The position numbers were made by a program, and so were the translations under genes. A stretch of DNA of 35,233 bases, from IMG/VR virus record IMGVR_UViG_3300036790_000810, positions 1 through 35,233 of that record. One strand, written 5' to 3'. The stretch's first letter is position 1. Every line of letters starts with the position of its first letter. The notes beneath the pieces were generated by a model. That model saw nothing but the letters and a program-made list of their open reading frames with translations. It did not search any database and was not told the DNA's origin. Positions 30,777-35,233 of the stretch are shown here, one piece after another. Source of the DNA: a virus.

Positions 30777-31450
30777 GAGGCCTCCTTTTTTGTTATGGGT
30801 TCGATGGGTGCGTTGCCTCTGTTGGGATCGATGAGGCCGCCTCTACGCATCAAAGGCGGGCGCGGGCCAAGGTCTCTAACGATGGCAAAGCGCTTGAAGC
30901 CATTGGACGTCATCGCGAACCCAGGCTCGCGCTGACGAAGCTCGATGACGACGCCGGCGCGGAGAAGCGCCTTGAGATATTTGCGCGCAATGTCGATCCC
31001 CTTTTCGGGATCGGAAAAGCCTACGGCTTCGACGAGCTGTTGGGTTGAGGCCCGTTTGTCGGGCATGATCCGAAGTGCGGTCCAAATTTTTGCGTAGGCT
31101 GGCTCCTCAGCGCGACGCCATATCCCGTTGCGCTTGCCATGCTTTCCGCTCTTGATCTTTGCCCCTGATCCGCAGAATTCACGCCCGGCTGTTGTGATTG
31201 CGTAGAGAGCCTCCGGGCCGCGCTCACCGAAAGCGCGGCGCACCGGCGCCACGGGATGCAGCGCGATCAAGCCGCGCTTAAGCAGTCGCGCGATCGCCAC
31301 GAACAATCGCTTTCGCCTAGGGCCTCTCACAGCAGCTTTTGGTTCGAGCGCCGCCAGCAGGGCGCTCGGAGTCATAGGCTCCGCAGCCTTTGCCAATTCC
31401 GCGAGGACATCGTTACAGCTAGCCACCGGCTGCCTCCGCCGCGCCGCCAT
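30773..31450 (-). CDS. Double winged-helix protein, likely transcription regulator
   Basis: A 225-residue protein. Two winged-helix-like halves are visible. The first (residues 12-85) has DVLAELAKAAEPMTPSALLAALEP and LKRGLIALHPVAP, with an Arg-rich wing. The second (residues 120-185) has YAKIWTALRIMPDKRASTQQLVEAV and YLKALLRAGVVIEL. A basic linker (KIKSGKHGKRNG) connects them and the tail is Pro/Arg-rich. The start overlaps the upstream gene by 32 bases; a later ATG at 31375 would remove the overlap and lose 25 residues. It might regulate early transcription or replication. Confidence 0.65.
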   Translation of the reverse strand: MAARRRQPVASCNDVLAELAKAAEPMTPSALLAALEPKAAVRGPRRKRLFVAIARLLKRGLIALHPVAPVRRAFGERGPEALYAITTAGREFCGSGAKIKSGKHGKRNGIWRRAEEPAYAKIWTALRIMPDKRASTQQLVEAVGFSDPEKGIDIARKYLKALLRAGVVIELRQREPGFAMTSNGFKRFAIVRDLGPRPPLMRRGGLIDPNRGNAPIEPITKKEAS

Positions 31451-31685
31451 GGTTCCAGCAATAGGTGCATTCCGGACGCTCAGCGTCGGGCAACGCCAAC
31501 CGCACGGCGCCGTTGTCTGCCAATGAGACAGCGGCAGCGATCACAGTCTTAAGGTTATCAGCGTCGGTCTGCGGCGATCCGAGCAGTTCATGGATCTCCG
31601 CGCCGCTTAGCTTCTTGCCACGCGCTTCGACCAGCACAACAAGAACTCGCTGAGATAGGCTCAGACGAAACAGCGGATCGCCCAT
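31419..31685 (-). CDS. Small winged-helix-like protein, function unknown
   Basis: An 88-residue protein from the ATG at 31685, which overlaps the MuB stop by one base (TGATG). The core LSLSQRVLVVLVEARGKKLSGAEIHELLG and TVIAAAVSLADNGAVRLALP is compatible with a small winged helix. It ends with CTYCWNHGGAAEAAGG. No family is recognised. It follows MuB and overlaps the next gene by 32 bases. Confidence 0.6.
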   Translation of the reverse strand: MGDPLFRLSLSQRVLVVLVEARGKKLSGAEIHELLGSPQTDADNLKTVIAAAVSLADNGAVRLALPDAERPECTYCWNHGGAAEAAGG

Positions 31686-32428
31686 CACGCCACCGCAGCC
31701 AGCGCTGGCGTCGTCGTGCGCTCGTCGTTGGTGAGGGCGCGGTTGCCCCACATCTCCAGCGTGATCGCACAACGCTCCTTTTTCATAAGGTGCTCGACCC
31801 GGGCGATCGCGTTCTTCACTCCGCGAAGCCGGCCATTCGTGCGCCGCTGGATTTCGACAACCAGGTCTTCGCCAATCTTGACATCGGACAGCTCGGAACA
31901 GGCAACGCGAACGTCCGCGATCGACGCCGGGGCGAACGTGGTCACCTCAGCTATACGCGAGTAGATTTGGGGGAACCGTTTCATCATTCGCTGGGCACCA
32001 CTCATTCCCCCGGCGATCAGCGGAATTTCGGCGTGGTCTGTCAGGTCGCGCAGCGTTTCGAGAACCCGGACATCGCGTGCTGCGTGATCGATCTCGTCAA
32101 TAATCAATTGCAAATTGCCCGCGTTGCACTGCTCCATGAGCGCCGGCATGACAGTGTTGAAAAGCCGTTCGGTGGAGCGCGCATGGCTTACGCCGAGAAC
32201 GTCGGCCAGGTCCGTCAGCGCCCAATGAGGCGTCCAACCCGCCTTCGCGCGAATGAAGAGCGCGCGATGCTGCAAGGCGTACCAGGTGAGCGTGCCTGAC
32301 TTTCCCAGACCAGGCTCGCCGGTCACAAGATGCCAAGCCGCTTCGCGGCTGCCGCGCGCTTCGACCGCGCGCGTGCCGCTGAGAAAGCGTGTGACGTTGG
32401 AAAGCCCTTCGACAAATCTGTTTTTCAT
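31685..32428 (-). CDS. B: MuB-type target-capture ATPase
   Basis: A 247-residue AAA+ ATPase. Walker A is GEPGLGKS at residues 37-44, Walker B is LQLIIDEID (D111, E112), and a sensor-like ATP contact may be PLIAGG near residue 136. The protein has a C-terminal helical part (NGRLRGVKNAIARVEHLMKKERCAITLEMW). Mu B is about 312 residues; this one lacks the N-terminal HTH segment, as in shorter MuB homologues (BcepMu-like). MuB binds target DNA, stimulates MuA and provides target immunity. It starts one base before the end of the small gene upstream (TGATG). Confidence 0.87.
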   Translation of the reverse strand: MKNRFVEGLSNVTRFLSGTRAVEARGSREAAWHLVTGEPGLGKSGTLTWYALQHRALFIRAKAGWTPHWALTDLADVLGVSHARSTERLFNTVMPALMEQCNAGNLQLIIDEIDHAARDVRVLETLRDLTDHAEIPLIAGGMSGAQRMMKRFPQIYSRIAEVTTFAPASIADVRVACSELSDVKIGEDLVVEIQRRTNGRLRGVKNAIARVEHLMKKERCAITLEMWGNRALTNDERTTTPALAAVA

Positions 32429-32730
32429 CAGAGCACCGCCGCGAAATCATCGGCGGTGGTAGAGAGAACGAGGGGCTGCAGCTCGTCCATGAACTTGTAG
32501 AGAGCAGCGCTGGCCGCTTCGTCGTCGTTCGCCTCAGGAATACCGGGAACGAGAAAGGTTCGGTTGTCATAGGCAAGGCGAGCGCGGGCAGACACTGCCG
32601 CGAGAACTCGTGCCTTCGGGCCGCGCGCTATGGGGAGCGTACCTTCCGGGCTTTTGCCCGTGGTAAAGCCGATCCTGCCGGATCGATAGACGTAGGCGAT
32701 CGTATTGGGCTTTTTGTTGGTCTTACTCAC
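32428..32730 (-). CDS. Small protein between MuA and MuB, GTG start
   Basis: A 100-residue soluble protein. The start is GTG at 32730, overlapping the MuA stop as GTGA. It has a basic N-terminus (MSKTNKKPNTIAYVYRSGRIGFTTGK) and a beta-hairpin-like region, then helical DEAASAALYKFMDEL near its end. A gene of this size between A and B occurs in some transposable phages, but I do not recognise its function. Confidence 0.6.
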   Translation of the reverse strand: MSKTNKKPNTIAYVYRSGRIGFTTGKSPEGTLPIARGPKARVLAAVSARARLAYDNRTFLVPGIPEANDDEAASAALYKFMDELQPLVLSTTADDFAAVL

Positions 32731-34901
32731 GCGACTGCTCCTTGTGTTGTGGTTGCAATCCGAAGCTGCAGCTGGAAGCCGCTATCGGTTCTCAGGCTTT
32801 CGAGGACGGCCAGGTCCTGGTCATCAACAAGCTCGCGGCGCTCGATGCGGGCGCGCGCCCAGTGCCAGAAGCCGATGTCGTCGCCTTCAAATGCTGGTCG
32901 CTCGTACCCGTCGCACTGGACGGCGCGTTCCTTCGGCGCAGCCCGAAGCGCATCGATCTCCGCAAACGCTTCTTCGGCAGACGTGCGCTCTTCTTCGCTG
33001 GCCGCGATTGGTTCGGCAGGTCGCACAGATGCCTCAAGCGCGGCAGTAGCGCGCGAATTCTCGATGAGCCGGGGCGTTTGGGCCGCCTGCATGGCCTCGG
33101 CTGCCTCGCCGGACAGCACAAAGCTGTCGCCGCCAGCATGCCGCAGGATGCGGTCGGCCGCGCCGGCGGAGGGATATGTCGCCTGTATCTCGCGCGCGTC
33201 GTCACGCACCAGGCGCAAGTGCCGCCGCATCGCAGATTGCGCACCTTTGGCGATCTGCATGCGGTAATCGTTGGAAATCGCCTCGGCGTCCTCGGCAACG
33301 CAAAGGAATGTCGAGCCATCGCGACTAAAAACCACTATGCGAGACAGGTCGTATGGGTCCAGGCGCACATGCACGCGCTGGCCCATGTGAGCGCCCAACT
33401 CCGGGGCGATATAGTTGCGACCGCTCACGCTGATACCCCGTTTGAGGACAACGCGAAGCCCGTGGCCGTCGGGAGGCGATAGAAGAAGTGCGTCAAGCGC
33501 ACGTTCGTCAGCGATGCGCTTGGCCTGATCCGCATGTGCGTTCGCTTTCGCCGCTGGAGCGCAACCCAGATCGCCGTGATTTCGTGGCTCGTAAATGTCG
33601 TGTAGCCAGGCATCGATACGGGCCTGGAGCTGCGCCGGCGTCAGTGTTGTCTCGATTGCGAGACGTGCTTCTTCCCCAAAGCGATGCGCATAGGTCTCGC
33701 GCGCCTCGATAGCTTTCCGGTCGCCGACGTTGTGGCCGACAAACCCCGGCAGCATTGGAAAAAGGCCGCGATTGAGCGAGCCAAAAAACCGCTCGATATG
33801 TCCCTTTTCTTCGGGATGGAAAGCGCGAGACAGTTTGACGGATATGCCCACCTCTCGGCAGAAGCTCATCACATCGGCGGCCGTAAAGTCTTTGCCGTTG
33901 TCGGCCTTCAGCACTTCGGGAAGACCCCACGCTAATATCGCGCGGCGAAGTAGCGCTTTAGTAGCCGCTGCCCGCCCTTCGTCGGTGACCAGCACCATCG
34001 CGCGCCGTGTGAAGACATCAATCAGCGCGATCAAGGCCATGCGCCGACGGCTGCCATCGGGAAGTACGCACATTGCGTCAGCGCGTGTGCCATCGATTTC
34101 CCAGCGCTGGTTGATGCGCACGATTGAAGCGCTGAGCGATCCGAATGCTGGCTTGTGATGGGAACGATATTTGTCGGGGTTCGCGAGCGCCTTAAGGGTG
34201 GGCGCGTGAGTCTCGCGAAGGTTGGCCATAAAGGCTTGAACTGTTCGCAGGGGGATGTGGCGACCGAGATCGGCGGCGAGCAATTGAACAACCAGCGGCG
34301 CCGATATGTGCGGCCGACTTGCGATCGCAGCTATCACGAAGTGGCGAAGTGCCGTATCGCGTTCGAACAATGATGAGCCAGACGGGCGACCACGCCTATC
34401 GGCCAAGGCGCCAGGACCATCTTTGCGGAGCAGGCGCTCCCACGTCCGCAGGTGATGAGGTGCTAATGTCGGCTCTGTTCGCAGCACCCAATCTGGTAGC
34501 TTGATCGAGGCACGCTCATAAGCCGCGCAGAACGCCGCCAGCCCCTTCGCCTTCGTCGACCGACGCCCTTCGAGAAAGGCTGCACATGCTTCGACGATGG
34601 CAACCCGAGCCTCTACTCGCAAATCCTTTTGCGCTTCCCGCGCCCTAGGACTGACATTCGTCTCATCAAGACCGCAGACACCGTGGCGCTTAAGGTATTC
34701 TTCGCGCGCTTCGCGTGGCAGCTCACTCCAATGAAACTCACGGCCGCCGCCGCGTGCCTGGCGGCGGCGGCACTTGATGCCGGCGGCCGTGATGATGCGG
34801 TTGACGTGACGTTTCGATCCGGAGAGACCGGGAAGCCCTTCAGCAGCAACTTCGGCGGCTGTTAACCACTGCTTTTCAGTTCCAATGACGAGCGCGCTCA
34901 T
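32727..34901 (-). CDS. A: MuA-type DDE transposase
   Basis: A 724-residue protein from the ATG at 34901 (ATGA overlap with the upstream gene); an earlier in-frame ATG would add 21 residues without support. Order of domains: a winged-helix enhancer/end-binding domain (residues 5-75, WLTAAEVAAEGLPGLSGSKRHVNRII), then a Mu-end-binding part, then the catalytic RNase H-like core. Core acidic residues are D270 (RWEIDGTRAD), D334 (LKADNGKDF) and E370 (EEKGHIERFFGSLN), equivalent to Mu D269, D336 and E392. A mu-transposase C-terminal domain follows (VVLKRGISVSGRNYIAPELG). It catalyses strand cleavage and joining for replicative transposition, together with MuB. Confidence 0.93.
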   Translation of the reverse strand: MSALVIGTEKQWLTAAEVAAEGLPGLSGSKRHVNRIITAAGIKCRRRQARGGGREFHWSELPREAREEYLKRHGVCGLDETNVSPRAREAQKDLRVEARVAIVEACAAFLEGRRSTKAKGLAAFCAAYERASIKLPDWVLRTEPTLAPHHLRTWERLLRKDGPGALADRRGRPSGSSLFERDTALRHFVIAAIASRPHISAPLVVQLLAADLGRHIPLRTVQAFMANLRETHAPTLKALANPDKYRSHHKPAFGSLSASIVRINQRWEIDGTRADAMCVLPDGSRRRMALIALIDVFTRRAMVLVTDEGRAAATKALLRRAILAWGLPEVLKADNGKDFTAADVMSFCREVGISVKLSRAFHPEEKGHIERFFGSLNRGLFPMLPGFVGHNVGDRKAIEARETYAHRFGEEARLAIETTLTPAQLQARIDAWLHDIYEPRNHGDLGCAPAAKANAHADQAKRIADERALDALLLSPPDGHGLRVVLKRGISVSGRNYIAPELGAHMGQRVHVRLDPYDLSRIVVFSRDGSTFLCVAEDAEAISNDYRMQIAKGAQSAMRRHLRLVRDDAREIQATYPSAGAADRILRHAGGDSFVLSGEAAEAMQAAQTPRLIENSRATAALEASVRPAEPIAASEEERTSAEEAFAEIDALRAAPKERAVQCDGYERPAFEGDDIGFWHWARARIERRELVDDQDLAVLESLRTDSGFQLQLRIATTTQGAVA

Positions 34902-35233
34902 GTCTCGACGCTCCCGTCGGCCGGCCACGCATGGATAAGCCCAACATTGGGACAAGCTGTGCATGCGGAGGCGACCAGTTGGCTCAGCGAGAGGCCATCC
35001 GCGTCAATCCGCGAGCTTGTTAAGCGGGTGACTTGGAGCCACGCGATTTGTTGTTCTTCAAGACCGGCGACCCCTTCCCAAAGCCTGATCGCGAGAAGGT
35101 CGCCCTGTCGATAGGCGCGCGCGGGAACGCTAATTGCGAGTGATCTAGCGTGGTCGCTTTGACAAAGCATTTCAAACGAGATGCCGTCGTCGCAGAAGCC
35201 AGCCTTAGGCCAATAGATTTCGTGAACTTGCAT
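34898..35233 (-). CDS. Hypothetical early protein at window edge (start possibly cut)
   Basis: A 111-residue open frame whose ATG is the last triplet in the window, so the true start may lie farther right. The sequence MQVHEIYWPKAGFCDDGISF is mixed alpha/beta and soluble; ACTACPNVG near the C-terminus has a CxxC. It overlaps the transposase start as ATGA. No family is recognised. Its place before A is that of Ner or a small early gene in Mu-like phages, but no HTH pattern is seen. Confidence 0.5.
   Translation of the reverse strand: MQVHEIYWPKAGFCDDGISFEMLCQSDHARSLAISVPARAYRQGDLLAIRLWEGVAGLEEQQIAWLQVTRLTSSRIDADGLSLSQLVASACTACPNVGLIHAWPADGSVET

Noticed and set aside
1-35233. CRISPR arrays, insertion sequences, rRNA
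   Set aside because: None seen; no regularly spaced repeats and no transposase other than MuA.

Overview
The window holds most of a Mu-like transposable prophage. It contains the early transposition genes, the middle and late regulators, the head genes, the tail genes and the receptor-binding tip. Nearly everything reads on the minus strand, so the phage map runs from right (position 35233) to left (position 1). The likely host is an alphaproteobacterium, probably of the Hyphomicrobiales (Rhizobiales). Three observations point there: GC-rich sequence, a GapR (UPF0335/DUF2312) homologue, which is a family typical of Alphaproteobacteria, and a tRNA-like element that closely resembles an alphaproteobacterial initiator tRNA. 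Neither phage end is visible, nor is a c/Ner-type repressor, so the prophage continues to the right. It may also continue to the left.

Layout in transcription order. (1) 35233-31685: a gene of unknown function, the MuA-type DDE transposase, a small gene, and the MuB-type ATPase. (2) 31685-26924: about fourteen small early/middle genes, linked almost throughout by ATGA or TGATG overlaps. They include winged-helix and LexA-like DNA-binding proteins, two tandem Cys/His paralogues, a Cys-rich protein fused to an acyl-carrier-like domain, GemA, and a Mor/C-type activator at the end. (3) 26923-24893: a leader with a perfect 13-bp hairpin, then a membrane protein, a lipoprotein, a TraR/DksA-type zinc protein, gp25 and gp26. 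(4) 24891-20243: small terminase, large terminase, portal and F-like head protein. (5) 20219-19299: two plus-strand genes that interrupt the head cluster, and a structured divergent intergenic region. (6) 19298-16172: gene I protease/scaffold, a decoration-like protein, the major capsid protein (TTG start) and gp35. (7) 16165-15525: an unusual insert carrying an initiator-tRNA-like RNA, a 54-residue basic protein and a GapR homologue. (8) 15528-1: gp36, gpG, tail terminator, tail tube, tail chaperones with a textbook -1 frameshift site, tape measure, distal tail proteins, NlpC/P60 peptidase, a J-like tip protein, and four tip or fibre proteins including an SGNH-esterase tailspike and a lectin-like protein.

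How it works together: MuA and MuB would carry out replicative transposition. The Mor/C-type activator would switch on late genes, plausibly from promoters ahead of the membrane/lipoprotein genes and ahead of gene I, the places where Mu has Plys and PI. The head is Mu-type, but the tail is of the long non-contractile type, with a tape measure, a single tail tube protein and no sheath, as in the B3/D3112 kind of transposable phage.

The most unusual items are the anticodon-less initiator-tRNA mimic and its neighbours, the Ser-less ACP-like domain, a near-perfect parS-like sequence inside gemA, and the plus-strand gene pair.
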